A stretch of DNA of 64,000 bases from contig JAYQTB010000006.1 of assembly GCA_038147195.1 (NCBI GenBank), positions 62,001 through 126,000 of the forward strand, written 5' to 3'. The notes under the pieces were generated by a model. It had not been told where the DNA came from and ran no database searches. It saw only the letters and a list, made by a program, of their open reading frames with translations. Shown here one piece after another: positions 12,737 through 21,388 of this stretch. The DNA is from Eutrophocola salsuginis (GTDB lineage: Bacteria; Pseudomonadota; Gammaproteobacteria; Pseudomonadales; Pseudohongiellaceae). A program made the position numbers and the translations under genes. Position 1 is the first letter of the stretch; each line of letters begins with the position of its first letter.

Positions 12737-13930
12737 TTATTCGAGGATTTTGGCCACAACTCCGGCGCCAACAGTTCGTCCACCTTCACGAACCGCGAAA
12801 CGCTGGCCTTCTTCCATCGCAATTGGGGCAATCAGCTCAACAGACATTTTAATGTTGTCGCCCGGCATAACCATTTCAACACCTTCAGGCAGAGTCACAG
12901 CACCGGTCACGTCAGTTGTTTCAAAGTAGAACTGCGGACGGTAACCCTTGAAGAACGGGGTGTGACGACCACCTTCATCCTTGGAAAGTACGTAGACTTC
13001 ACCTTCGAACTTGGTGTGCGGAGTGATGGTGCCCGGCTTGGCCAGCACCTGACCACGCTCTACATCCTCACGCTTGGTACCGCGCAGCAGTACGCCGACA
13101 TTTTCACCGGCACGGCCTTCGTCCAGCAGCTTGCGGAACATTTCCACACCGGTACAGGTAGTTTTCTGGGTCGCCTTGATACCAACGATTTCAATTTCAT
13201 CACCAACCTTGACGATGCCACGGTTGATACGGCCGGTTACCACTGTGCCACGGCCTGAAATAGAGAACACGTCTTCGATAGCCATCAGGAAGGGCTTATC
13301 GATGTCACGCTCGGGTTCAGGGATATAGCTATCTAAGGCTTCCACAAGTTTTTTCACGGCTGTGGTGCCCATTTCGTTGTCATCTTTGCCTTCCAGAGCC
13401 ATCAGAGCAGAACCAACGATGATAGGCGTATCGTCACCCGGGAATTCGTACTGATCGAGCAGTTCGCGGATTTCCATTTCAACCAGTTCCAGCAGTTCGG
13501 CGTCGTCAACCATATCTGCCTTGTTCATGAAGACCACGATATAAGGTACACCTACCTGGCGACTCAGCAGAATGTGCTCACGAGTCTGCGGCATGGGGCC
13601 GTCAGCAGCAGAACAAACCAGGATCGCACCATCCATTTGTGCGGCACCGGTGATCATGTTCTTTACATAGTCAGCGTGTCCTGGGCAGTCAACATGCGCA
13701 TAGTGGCGCTTGTCAGAGTCGTATTCGACGTGTGAAGTAGCAATGGTAATACCACGCTCCTTTTCTTCGGGGGCGTTGTCGATCTGATCGAAGCCCTTGA
13801 ATTCTCCACCGAACTGTTCGGCACACACCCTAGTCAGGGCAGCAGTCAATGTGGTTTTACCATGGTCAACGTGACCGATGGTGCCTACATTCACGTGCGG
13901 TTTCGTTCTTTCAAATTTTTCCTTCGACAT
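12737..13930 (-). CDS. tuf: Elongation factor Tu
   Basis: EF-Tu is the GTPase that delivers aminoacyl-tRNA to the ribosome. The start at 13930 gives 397 residues beginning MSKEKFERTKPHVNVGTIGH; a GGAGG site lies upstream, and the longer in-frame extension is non-conserved. GTP-binding motifs are present: GHVDHGKT (G1), DCPGH (G3) and NKAD (G4). Domains 2 and 3 follow. It is transcribed with the upstream Thr, Gly and Tyr tRNAs, as in the E. coli tufB operon. A second tuf copy would normally lie in the str operon, outside this window. Confidence 0.99.
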   Translation of the reverse strand: MSKEKFERTKPHVNVGTIGHVDHGKTTLTAALTRVCAEQFGGEFKGFDQIDNAPEEKERGITIATSHVEYDSDKRHYAHVDCPGHADYVKNMITGAAQMDGAILVCSAADGPMPQTREHILLSRQVGVPYIVVFMNKADMVDDAELLELVEMEIRELLDQYEFPGDDTPIIVGSALMALEGKDDNEMGTTAVKKLVEALDSYIPEPERDIDKPFLMAIEDVFSISGRGTVVTGRINRGIVKVGDEIEIVGIKATQKTTCTGVEMFRKLLDEGRAGENVGVLLRGTKREDVERGQVLAKPGTITPHTKFEGEVYVLSKDEGGRHTPFFKGYRPQFYFETTDVTGAVTLPEGVEMVMPGDNIKMSVELIAPIAMEEGQRFAVREGGRTVGAGVVAKILE

Positions 13931-14074
13931 CGAATTAAGCCTCCGAATTATTCTAGTGCTAACTAAATTTGTTAAATTTCTAGTTAATAGTTTTAAACTT
14001 ATAAAAAGCAAGACATTTGTAATATCTTCTTTCTTGTACTTTCTTTCTGTTACATATATCTGTGTGCCAGGATC

Positions 14075-14150
14075 TGGTGCTCACACCCAGAGTCGAACTG
14101 GGGACCTCATCATTACCAATGATGCGCTCTACCACCTGAGCTATGCGAGC
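14075..14150 (-). tRNA. tRNA-Thr (anticodon GGT)
   Basis: A 76-nt cloverleaf runs from GCTCGCA to GAGCACCA with anticodon GGT (TTGGTAA loop), a standard GGTTCGAC-type T-arm region and an encoded CCA. It is the last of three tandem tRNAs before tuf. Confidence 0.97.
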
Positions 14151-14199
14151 ATTATCCTGATCAATTTCCGGGCCCCATTCTGGCGTCCAGCTAATTGAG

Positions 14200-14273
<74 letters not shown>

Positions 14274-14458
14274 GAATCTTCTCTCACTTTCCGAACTAAA
14301 TGTCCGCTCAGATGTTCGTCTTGCTTGAACGCTCGCCGATCTTTCGCCTACCAGAGGCCTACAAACCAAAAAACAGAGGACCAAAAACTCCCGACAGAAG
14401 AGCTCTTCGTCCACTGTTTTCTGTAGTTCGTTGCTGCCAGGCTTGTTAGAAATCTGAC

Positions 14459-14542
14459 TGGTGGAGGGGGGTGGATTTGAACCACCGAAGCTTACGCGTC
14501 AGATTTACAGTCTGATCCCTTTGACCACTCGGGAACCCCTCC
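14459..14542 (-). tRNA. tRNA-Tyr (anticodon GTA)
   Basis: An 84-nt class II tRNA with a long variable arm has acceptor GGAGGGG/CCCCTCC, anticodon GTA (ACTGTAAAT stem-loop), a GGTTCAAATCC T-arm and an encoded CCA. It opens the array leading into tuf. The 185 bp between it and tRNA-Gly shows no gene. Confidence 0.97.
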
Positions 14543-14605
14543 AACAAAGCATCAGACGAATTACAACGACCTGGCTCTTAACACAGAGGCGGCATTTTAT
14601 GGGAA

Positions 14606-15259
14606 TCAAGGACCTGATGCAATGATTTCGCAAGGTTTTTCTACCACTTCCAGCGCTAGTCCTTCGATCAACAAATCCAGTAATTCCGAGCCTTTCAGGA
14701 GAGCCTGGGACAGACCTTCGATGGTTACCCAGATCTCATTTCCGGTCTTGACAACTTCCTCTATTGATGTGGCATAACCCTCTCCGGCGAGCCTTTCCTG
14801 GACAGCAAACGCGAGTGATTGCTGGCTGAAAACCCCGAGGGAAATGCCTCCTGACAGGTTGCCCGTGGTGATGATGAAACTGTCGATGCCATCTGCCTGC
14901 AGGGTACCAAGGGTCTGTCGGGCAGCGGCGGGCGAGTTGAAAGGTGGCATAAAAACCCGAAAGCTCCGACTTTGCTCGATTTCTACCAGTTCAGCCCGGG
15001 CTTGCATGCCCCGTTCGATCAGGGCTGAAACCAGAAAATCACTCTCGTCCGTGTTATTGAAGACACCCACGGAAATACAGGACTGCGTGGCAACTTGCGG
15101 ATTTTGTGGGAGTGCCACCTCAGTTAGCAGCTGCAGTGATGATTCTGCCTTGGTGACAGGCCGCAGCGGTGTCACCCTGGGGGAATCCTCGCGCATGGCC
15201 AGATTCCAGCCCAGATAAACCAGGTTGGCCATGACAAGTAGGATGACGAAGGTACGCAT
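14606..15259 (-). CDS. SPOR-domain protein
   Basis: This is a small inner-membrane protein with one N-terminal membrane helix (about residues 3-20) and a periplasmic part. The stretch from about 80 to 195 looks like a SPOR module, which binds denuded septal peptidoglycan. Recognisable elements are CISVGVFNN, RVFMPPFNSPAAARQTL and GVFSQQSLAFAVQERL followed by alternating strands. It has 217 residues. A SPOR-like gene in this place next to coaX and the tRNA array is usual in Pseudomonas relatives. The exact role is unknown; a cell-envelope or division role is inferred. Confidence 0.75.
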   Translation of the reverse strand: MRTFVILLVMANLVYLGWNLAMREDSPRVTPLRPVTKAESSLQLLTEVALPQNPQVATQSCISVGVFNNTDESDFLVSALIERGMQARAELVEIEQSRSFRVFMPPFNSPAAARQTLGTLQADGIDSFIITTGNLSGGISLGVFSQQSLAFAVQERLAGEGYATSIEEVVKTGNEIWVTIEGLSQALLKGSELLDLLIEGLALEVVEKPCEIIASGP

Positions 15260-15311
15260 ATCTCCAGATTACAATATATACAAAGAAGCAAGATAACCGC
15301 TGGCACACATC

Positions 15312-16040
15312 TCAGGGCAGGATCAGAGCCAGACCATCGAGCACGAGGTCCCGGGCAATAACATGATCACAGCCAAGGTGCCGGCTCACGATTTCCGCAT
15401 CACCCCCGGTCAGGAACCAGCGGGCATCAACCCCGCCTTCCTTGAGTATTTCATTTCGGCAATGTTCGGCAAATCCGCATACCATGGAAAGGATGCCGTT
15501 ACCGATGGCTACCGGAGTGCTGTTGCCCGGAACAGTATCACCCCAGTCCTCCACGGCAATATCCAGCGCCTGAGTCTTTCTTGCCAGGCTCTGCCGCATC
15601 AGTTGCAACCCGGGAACGATGTATCCCCCCTGGTGCTCCCCACCGGCATTCAGCCAGTCAAAGGTAATGGCACTGCCACAGTCGAGTACGCAGCAGGTCT
15701 CCCCGGTTCTAGCATAGGCCGCCAGCACGGCTAGCCAGCGATCGACTCCCATGGTGTCAGGGGCCTTATAGGCATTCGTGACACCCGCAGCCCGCCGACT
15801 GACTGCCGCAAACTCAGGCCGCAGTTGCCAGGATTCCCGGGCCAGGACTTCCAGGTTGCGCGCAAATACAGGGCCCCTCACACTGGAGACACGCATACGC
15901 TTCACATCTGCCACAGGTTGCTCGCCCAACTGCTCAACCAGCTCCTCCAGAGTCGGGGCCGCACCGGCTGCCTTGCTTTCACCCTCATTGATGATACGCC
16001 ACTTGATACGGGTGTTTCCGGCATCCAGCTCAAGGATCAT
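15312..16040 (-). CDS. coaX: Type III pantothenate kinase
   Basis: It phosphorylates pantothenate in the first step of coenzyme A synthesis. The 242-residue protein has the ASKHA-fold phosphate-binding motif DAGNTRIKW (6-14), the GVDRW motif (98-102) that helps bind pantothenate, and the second phosphate motif around DCGSAIT (120-126) followed by GGYIVPGLQLM. Its ATG overlaps the birA stop by four bases (ATGA), so it is co-translated with birA. This type replaces the unrelated CoaA of E. coli and is normal in Pseudomonas-like bacteria. Confidence 0.95.
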   Translation of the reverse strand: MILELDAGNTRIKWRIINEGESKAAGAAPTLEELVEQLGEQPVADVKRMRVSSVRGPVFARNLEVLARESWQLRPEFAAVSRRAAGVTNAYKAPDTMGVDRWLAVLAAYARTGETCCVLDCGSAITFDWLNAGGEHQGGYIVPGLQLMRQSLARKTQALDIAVEDWGDTVPGNSTPVAIGNGILSMVCGFAEHCRNEILKEGGVDARWFLTGGDAEIVSRHLGCDHVIARDLVLDGLALILP

Positions 16041-17035
16041 GGCTTCAGACTCCTTATGCTTATCTCACCACCTTTGACCAGTTGCCGGCCCTCTCCGGTA
16101 TCGAGAATCAGGGCTCCGTTATCCGATATACCCATGGCCCTGCCGATCCAGCTGTCGCCAGCGTTAATCAACTCCACGTCATTCCCATGCATGACATCAT
16201 GCTGCCGCCATTCATCGTGAAATGCCGGCAAGCCACGAGTTTCAAATTCGGCGAGTGCGGCCACGACTTGACCGATGACCGAGCCGGCGAGAACATTCCG
16301 GTCGATTTCGCGGTTGCTAAAACTGTACAGGTCCGTCCAGGGCTGACCGACATCCTGCATGGTAATGGGAGGGCAGTGAGTATTGATGCCAACCCCGATA
16401 AGAAGCTGGCAAACACCTGTGATATCCCCGGTTATCTCGAGCAGAATTCCGGCCAGTTTTTTACCATCCGCCACCAAGTCATTGGGCCACTTGACTCCGG
16501 GCGCCGGAATCCCGAGTGCTTTCAATGCACGAATGATCGCCAGGCCCACCACCAGGCTGATACCCTCGGTTCCGACAGCTCCCGTATCTAGGTGTCGCAC
16601 CATGGTCATGTAGATATTCCTGCCATAGGGACTGATCCACAGCCTTCCGCGCCTACCCTTGCCACTGGTCTGCTGTTCCGCGAGCACGACGGCATACTTG
16701 CCGGTTTCCAATGGCAGCTTTCCTTCCTGTAAGCTGCGCATGGCATGGCTGTTGGTGGAATCGATGACATCGAGAATTTCCAATCGCCCAATTGCAGAAA
16801 GCATTTCTCCAGCGATAGCGGCCTTGATTGCGCTCCTGTCCAGCAGGGCAACCGGATCCGGCAGGCGGTAGCCCTTGCCGCGAACGGAATGCACTTCTAG
16901 GCCGAGTTCGGACAACTGTTGCATGTACTTCCATACCGCGGCCCGGCTGATTTCAAGGGCTTGTCCCAGTTCTGTACCGGAATGGAAGCGGCCATCAGCT
17001 AGCCTAGAGATCAAGGGACGTAGCAATTCAGACAT
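16037..17035 (-). CDS. birA: Bifunctional biotin-protein ligase / biotin operon repressor
   Basis: It activates biotin to biotinyl-AMP and transfers it to the biotin carrier of acetyl-CoA carboxylase; with bound biotinyl-AMP it also represses biotin genes. The 332-residue protein has an N-terminal winged helix-turn-helix (about 15-58, SGTELGQALEISRAAVWKYM then the VRGKGYRL wing). The catalytic domain contains STNSH (93-97), GKGRRGR (125-131) and KWPNDL (182-187), followed by GKKLAGIL with the active lysine region. A small C-terminal SH3-like domain follows. The first Gly-Arg of the usual GRGRRGR is Gly-Lys here. Confidence 0.97.
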   Translation of the reverse strand: MSELLRPLISRLADGRFHSGTELGQALEISRAAVWKYMQQLSELGLEVHSVRGKGYRLPDPVALLDRSAIKAAIAGEMLSAIGRLEILDVIDSTNSHAMRSLQEGKLPLETGKYAVVLAEQQTSGKGRRGRLWISPYGRNIYMTMVRHLDTGAVGTEGISLVVGLAIIRALKALGIPAPGVKWPNDLVADGKKLAGILLEITGDITGVCQLLIGVGINTHCPPITMQDVGQPWTDLYSFSNREIDRNVLAGSVIGQVVAALAEFETRGLPAFHDEWRQHDVMHGNDVELINAGDSWIGRAMGISDNGALILDTGEGRQLVKGGEISIRSLKP

Positions 17036-17060
17036 AAGTGTCGATATTCAGAAAATCAGA

Positions 17061-17096
17061 CATAAAAAATCCGGAAAGCAATTGCTTTCCGGATTT
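17061..17096 (-). terminator. Intrinsic terminator after the first ammonium channel gene
   Basis: A perfect 30-bp palindrome (17067-17096, 15-bp arms) on the minus strand runs into TTTTTTA. It lies 35 bp past the stop of the ammonium channel gene and before birA, so it separates the nitrogen gene from the birA-coaX unit. Confidence 0.9.
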
Positions 17097-17130
17097 CCAT
17101 GATAGCACTGTTGGGCGTAACGGAAGATCG

Positions 17131-18429
17131 TTACATATCATAGCCCCGCTCGTCATGCATGACGATATCCAGGCCGGTACGTTCTTCCTCTTCAGTGACA
17201 CGCATACCGGTGACCACGTTGACAATCTTCAGGATTATGAAAGTCAGTACCCCGGTATACACAGCGGTCGAGACGATGCCGATGACCTGCACCATGACCT
17301 GTCCACCCATGTTCACGCCTTCGGCATAACCCTGGCCACTGAAAACACCGAGGCTGGTAGAGGCAAAAATGCCTGCCAAGAAAGTACCTAGCATGCCGCC
17401 AACTCCGTGCACGGGAAAAACATCGAGAGAGTCATCGATTCCCAGGCCGTTCTTGATGTATTGCGTGGCAAAGAAACAGATGACGCCCGCTACCAATCCT
17501 ATGATCAGGGCACCGCCCGGACCAACGAAGCCCGATGCAGGCGTGATGGTGCCGAGACCGGCAACCATGCCAGTGACGATACCAAGAACAGAAGGCTTAC
17601 CGTACTTGATCTTTTCCATCATGACCCATGAGATGGAACCGGCCGCAGCAGAAATATGAGTGACCAGCATGGCCATGGACGCATTGCCGTCAGCAGCAAG
17701 AGCGCTACCGCCGTTGAAACCGAACCAGCCCACCCACAGCATACCGGCGCCGGTTACAGTCATGGTCATGTTGTGGGGCGGCATCGGGGTTTTGCCGAAG
17801 CCTGTGCGTGTACCCAGGACAACGGCACAAACCAGCGAAGCGACACCGGCGGTAATGTGCACGACGGTTCCGCCAGCGAAATCCAGCAGGCCACGTTCAA
17901 ATAACCAGCCACCTTCGGCCCACACCCAGTGGGTAATTGGTGCATACACCAGCAACAGCCAAAGCACACTAAACAGCATAACACCGCTGTACTTCACCCT
18001 TTCGGCAAAACCGCCGAAAATCAGCGCCGGGGTGATAACGGCAAACGTCAGCTGGAATAAGGCAAACAGGGATTCAGGGATGGTGCCGGAGGCGGTTTCT
18101 TCCATTACGTTGGCAAAGAGGACGTTACTGAAACCACCGACGAAGCCGTTGCCTTCACTGAAAGCCAGGCTGTAACCACATATCAGCCATACCAGGGTGG
18201 CCACGCAGGTGATGGAAAAACACTGCATAAGCACCGAAAGCACATTGCGGACTCGCACCAGTCCGCCGTAAAAGAGGGACAAACCCGGTATAGTCATGAA
18301 CAGGACAAGTGCTGTTGAGGTCATGATCCAGGCCGTATCACCCGCATCGATATCCTGCGCGATAGCCGCCACGGGCAACATCAACAAGCTTGCCTGTAAT
18401 AGGCATGTTCCCAAGAATTTGCGAACCAT
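17131..18429 (-). CDS. amt: Ammonium channel, AmtB type with signal peptide
   Basis: It is an inner-membrane trimeric channel that conducts ammonia/ammonium. The 432-residue protein starts with a cleavable-looking signal (about 1-24, ending AAIAQ), as in E. coli AmtB, then has 11 predicted membrane helices. The pore twin histidines are H191 (VVHITAG) and H341 (PVHGVGG), 150 residues apart as in E. coli. The GWFGFNGGS signature is at about 234-242. It is divergent from glnK and the second channel gene across a 753-bp region. No glnK is paired with it directly, and I did not find a convincing sigma-54 promoter on its strand. Confidence 0.95.
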   Translation of the reverse strand: MVRKFLGTCLLQASLLMLPVAAIAQDIDAGDTAWIMTSTALVLFMTIPGLSLFYGGLVRVRNVLSVLMQCFSITCVATLVWLICGYSLAFSEGNGFVGGFSNVLFANVMEETASGTIPESLFALFQLTFAVITPALIFGGFAERVKYSGVMLFSVLWLLLVYAPITHWVWAEGGWLFERGLLDFAGGTVVHITAGVASLVCAVVLGTRTGFGKTPMPPHNMTMTVTGAGMLWVGWFGFNGGSALAADGNASMAMLVTHISAAAGSISWVMMEKIKYGKPSVLGIVTGMVAGLGTITPASGFVGPGGALIIGLVAGVICFFATQYIKNGLGIDDSLDVFPVHGVGGMLGTFLAGIFASTSLGVFSGQGYAEGVNMGGQVMVQVIGIVSTAVYTGVLTFIILKIVNVVTGMRVTEEEERTGLDIVMHDERGYDM

Positions 18430-18847
18430 GATTTTCTCCTATCTATTCTTTCTATTCTTTTATTTGTCGTCGGCGACTTAAAAAAAGTGACGGAGCATTT
18501 TTTTGAAGTTTGCCCCTTTTCTCTTTGCATGCACTTCGAGCGAGCATAAAAGAATTGCCAGTTATAGACAAGGCAAAGCGACACTGGGCAATGCTTAGAA
18601 AAATCAGCGAAGCCTGGCGCCAGCCTTCAGCGAAGCACCTTCCTTAAACCTCTCGTCCGGGTCCCGCATGTTTGTCGGCTTTGGGTTGGTAGATACGGCT
18701 ACCAGCGCTGTTCCGTTAACCCGGAACGGATCTAGATCACGCCCTGGCTGGTATTTAGGACAGACCGCCCGAATATCCACTTGGCGTAGCCTGGAATCCC
18801 TGGCCTGAAAGTTTTGGCCGCAAAAGTGTGCAATTTTTGCCGATAAA

Positions 18848-18862
18848 GCACTATTTTGGTGC
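18848..18862 (+). promoter_or_regulatory. NtrC-like enhancer site upstream of glnK
   Basis: GCACTA, three bases, then TGGTGC matches the core of the NtrC consensus TGCACYA-N3-TGGTGCA in both halves. It lies about 75 bp upstream of the -24 element of the glnK promoter, within the range expected for an activator of sigma-54 polymerase. Confidence 0.7.
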
Positions 18863-18934
18863 GCACCCTTCTTTATAACAAAAGATCAAATCCCTGGTTT
18901 GAGCTATCTATATGTTTTATAAAAGTATTTTTTT

Positions 18935-18951
18935 TTGGCATGACGATTGCT
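18935..18951 (+). promoter_or_regulatory. Sigma-54 promoter of glnK-amt
   Basis: TTGGCATGACGATTGCT is a close match to the sigma-54 consensus YTGGCACG-N4-TTGCW, with GG and GC exactly ten bases apart. The start of transcription would be near 18962, leaving a leader of about 220 bases before glnK. The remainder of the 753-bp gap (18430-19182) shows no convincing gene. Confidence 0.85.
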
Positions 18952-19182
18952 AAACAATCTTATCGCGACCTATTGCGTATCAATGCGGTTCCCGATGCGC
19001 AAGGCCTCGAATTATGCAGGTGAACTGAACACGACGACAGCAACACCCTACACCCTGATGTGCATGTTGATCGACTATTCAGTTGTATTTGGACTGCGAG
19101 ACTTTTCCCGGCAGAAACTGGGGCAGCTTACTAATTTTAGTACTGTTCACAAACTGCCAGAACGACGTACTAGGAGAACCAG

Positions 19183-19521
19183 ATGAAAATGATAAACGCG
19201 ATTATCAAGCCATTTAAGCTTGATGACGTCAGGGAGGCCCTGTCAGAAATCGGAGTGCAAGGGATTACTGTAACCGAAGTAAAAGGTTTCGGCCGTCAGA
19301 AGGGACATACTGAATTGTACCGCGGTGCAGAGTATGTCGTTGACTTCCTCCCGAAATTGAAAGTTGAAGTAGTAGTGAAAGACAGCGCTCTTGAACAGAC
19401 TATCGAAACAATCTCGAAGGCAGCCAACACTGGCAAAATCGGTGATGGAAAGATTTTTGTTTCTACCATAGAAGAAGCAATCCGAATTCGTACCGGTGAA
19501 ACCGGCGACGACGCTATCTAA
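19183..19521 (+). CDS. glnK: Nitrogen regulatory protein P-II
   Basis: P-II is a small trimeric signalling protein that senses ATP/ADP and 2-oxoglutarate and, in its unmodified state, plugs ammonium channels. It has 112 residues. The T-loop includes the uridylylation site Y51 in RGAEY, preceded by VKGFGRQKGHTELYRG. The B-loop GKIGDGKIF and the C-loop region ending RIRTGE are conserved. It has a good AGGAGA site and is followed 37 bp later by an ammonium channel gene, the classic glnK-amtB pair under nitrogen control. Confidence 0.97.
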   Translation: MKMINAIIKPFKLDDVREALSEIGVQGITVTEVKGFGRQKGHTELYRGAEYVVDFLPKLKVEVVVKDSALEQTIETISKAANTGKIGDGKIFVSTIEEAIRIRTGETGDDAI

Positions 19522-19558
19522 CTAGAAGAAATATACGGAGCTTTCAGGAGGGCTTAGT

Positions 19559-20812
19559 ATGGAAAATCAAATAATAGAATTACAGTACGCCTTGGACACC
19601 TTTTATTTTCTGGTAATGGGCGCCTTTGTAATGTGGATGGCAGCCGGATTTGCAATGCTCGAAGCTGGCCTCGTACGCGCCAAAAACACCACTGAAATTT
19701 TGACCAAGAACGTAGCGCTGTTTGCTATTGCCTGTACCATGTATCTCGTCATGGGTTACACAATCATGTATGGTGGATCAGAAGGTGGCTACCTGCCGGA
19801 CATGTGGTTTGGTAACAGCATCGCCAACGCCTCTGCCGAGGAAGTTTTAGCCAGCGGTGGTGATACTTACTACTCAGGAGCCTCAGACTTCTTCTTCCAA
19901 GTTGTGTTTGTGGCTACCGCGATGTCCATCGTATCAGGTGCTGTAGCAGAACGTATGAAGCTCTGGGCATTCCTGGGTTTTGCCGTTGTCATGACAGGCT
20001 TGATCTACCCGATGCAGGGTATGTGGAAATGGGGCGGCGGTTTCCTTGATGCAGCCGGTTTCCAGGATTTTGCGGGTTCAGGTGTTGTGCACTTGTGTGG
20101 AGCCTCAGCAGCCCTGGCAGGCGTTCTGCTTCTCGGCCCGCGTAAAGGCAAATACGGAGCGGATGGTTCTATTAACGCAATTCCGGGTGCCAACCTTCCC
20201 CTAGCCGCACTGGGCATGTTCATCCTATGGATGGGCTGGTTCGGTTTCAACGGTGGCTCGGAGCTGATGGTATCCAATGTCGGTGAAGCGAATGCTGTCG
20301 CTGACGTGTTCGTAAACACCAACGCCGCGGCTTGTGGCGGCCTCATCGCCGCACTGATTGTTTCCCAGTTCATGTTTGGCAAGGCTGACCTGACCATGGC
20401 TGTGAACGGTGCCCTGGCTGGCCTGGTTGCCATCACTGCAGAACCCCTCAACTGGGGTGGCCTCGGAGCCACCCTGATTGGCGCTATTGGCGGCGTGCTC
20501 GTTGTATTTGCAGTAATCATGATGGACAAGATAAAAATCGACGATCCGGTTGGAGCAATATCCGTACACGGTGTTGTTGGCATCTGGGGCCTGATCGCGG
20601 TTGTCTTCTCAGGCAACGAAAGCGCCAGCATTGGCTCACAGCTAATTGGTATCGTAGTTATCTTCATGTGGGTCTTCGTTTCCAGTCTCATCTTCTGGTT
20701 CATCATCAAGGCAATTATCGGCCTGCGTGTTACTGAAGAGGAAGAGTACGAAGGTGTCGACCTGGCGGAATGTGGTATGGAAGCTTACCCCGAGTTCGTC
20801 AACCAGAAGTAA
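19559..20812 (+). CDS. amtB: Ammonium channel paired with glnK
   Basis: This inner-membrane ammonia channel is probably the partner of the GlnK just upstream. The 417-residue protein has no cleavable signal and starts directly with the membrane helix after YALDTFYFLVMGAFV. Pore histidines are H178 (VVHLCG) and H337 (SVHGVV). The GWFGFNGGSEL signature is at about 226-236 and the C-terminal RVTEEEEYEGVD stretch, which contacts P-II, is intact. It differs clearly from the divergent 432-residue channel, so the two are separate subtypes and not a recent duplication. An AGGAGG site precedes the ATG. Confidence 0.95.
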   Translation: MENQIIELQYALDTFYFLVMGAFVMWMAAGFAMLEAGLVRAKNTTEILTKNVALFAIACTMYLVMGYTIMYGGSEGGYLPDMWFGNSIANASAEEVLASGGDTYYSGASDFFFQVVFVATAMSIVSGAVAERMKLWAFLGFAVVMTGLIYPMQGMWKWGGGFLDAAGFQDFAGSGVVHLCGASAALAGVLLLGPRKGKYGADGSINAIPGANLPLAALGMFILWMGWFGFNGGSELMVSNVGEANAVADVFVNTNAAACGGLIAALIVSQFMFGKADLTMAVNGALAGLVAITAEPLNWGGLGATLIGAIGGVLVVFAVIMMDKIKIDDPVGAISVHGVVGIWGLIAVVFSGNESASIGSQLIGIVVIFMWVFVSSLIFWFIIKAIIGLRVTEEEEYEGVDLAECGMEAYPEFVNQK

Positions 20813-20826
20813 GTTCTTACGTCCTG

Positions 20827-20857
20827 AAAAAAGCGCCACATTCGTGGCGCTTTTTTT
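20827..20857. terminator. Bidirectional terminator
   Basis: GCGCCAC-ATTC-GTGGCGC is flanked by A6 and T7, so both strands end in a U-run. It would terminate the glnK-amt unit on the plus strand and the DUF6152-type gene on the minus strand. Confidence 0.93.
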
Positions 20858-20918
20858 CTCGCTTTTTCGGCATAGAAAACTGGGGCGAAAGCCTCGATAT
20901 TTATCTTCTCAAATCATA

Positions 20919-21350
20919 CTACCTGTCGCTGCCCTGGCCCTGGCCATCGGTACGGCCCAGTATCGAACCGTCGCTGAGAATGACGCCGACGTAAAGGCCG
21001 CCCTGGCTTCCGTCATTGAGTGTGATGGCATTACGCAGGGGGTTGGCATACACAGTAACCTTGTCGCCAACCTGCAAGGAATTACGCTTCCATCCCTCGT
21101 TGATCAGAACATTGGGAGCTGTCATCTCGATTGTCCATAGCCCATCCGGCCTCTGATCTGCTGTCCCTTCAAGTTTGAATGAGGCATGCGGGTTTATCCA
21201 GCGTACCTGTGTAATCTCACCTTCGATCTTCATTACTGCGCTGCTGTCAAAAGCCGCGGTGGAATGATGTCCTGCAACTGGAAAAGCCAGCAAGGCCGAA
21301 GCCAGTGCACAGACTCCAAAGGCACTGTTGAAATATTCTGTTAATTTCAT
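20919..21350 (-). CDS. DUF6152-type secreted protein, copy 1
   Basis: This is a small exported protein of unknown function. The signal peptide (about 1-27, ending PVAG) is followed at once by HHSTAAFD, then VRWINPHASFKLEG and a C-terminal part with GWKRNSLQVGDKVTVYANP. The His-His-Ser start of the mature chain and the NPH motif are shared with the other two copies here (45548 and 63118). It has 143 residues and lies 38 bp downstream of a W-E-G-D-family gene on the same strand, so the two look like one operon. The double histidine might bind a metal; that is inference. Confidence 0.8.
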   Translation of the reverse strand: MKLTEYFNSAFGVCALASALLAFPVAGHHSTAAFDSSAVMKIEGEITQVRWINPHASFKLEGTADQRPDGLWTIEMTAPNVLINEGWKRNSLQVGDKVTVYANPLRNAITLNDGSQGGLYVGVILSDGSILGRTDGQGQGSDR

Positions 21351-21388
21351 GATCTGTATCCTGTTATAGATTTCTTGGAAAAGCTCGG

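Noticed and set aside
18607..18630. Possible sigma-54 promoter for the minus-strand ammonium channel
   Set aside because: GC-N10-CC spacing can be found, but the flanking bases do not match (AAGGC in place of TTGGC). The match is no better than chance in a GC-rich stretch.
20005..20709. 234-residue antisense frame within the second ammonium channel
   Set aside because: Its composition is that of a reversed membrane protein gene, and no ribosome-binding site is seen.
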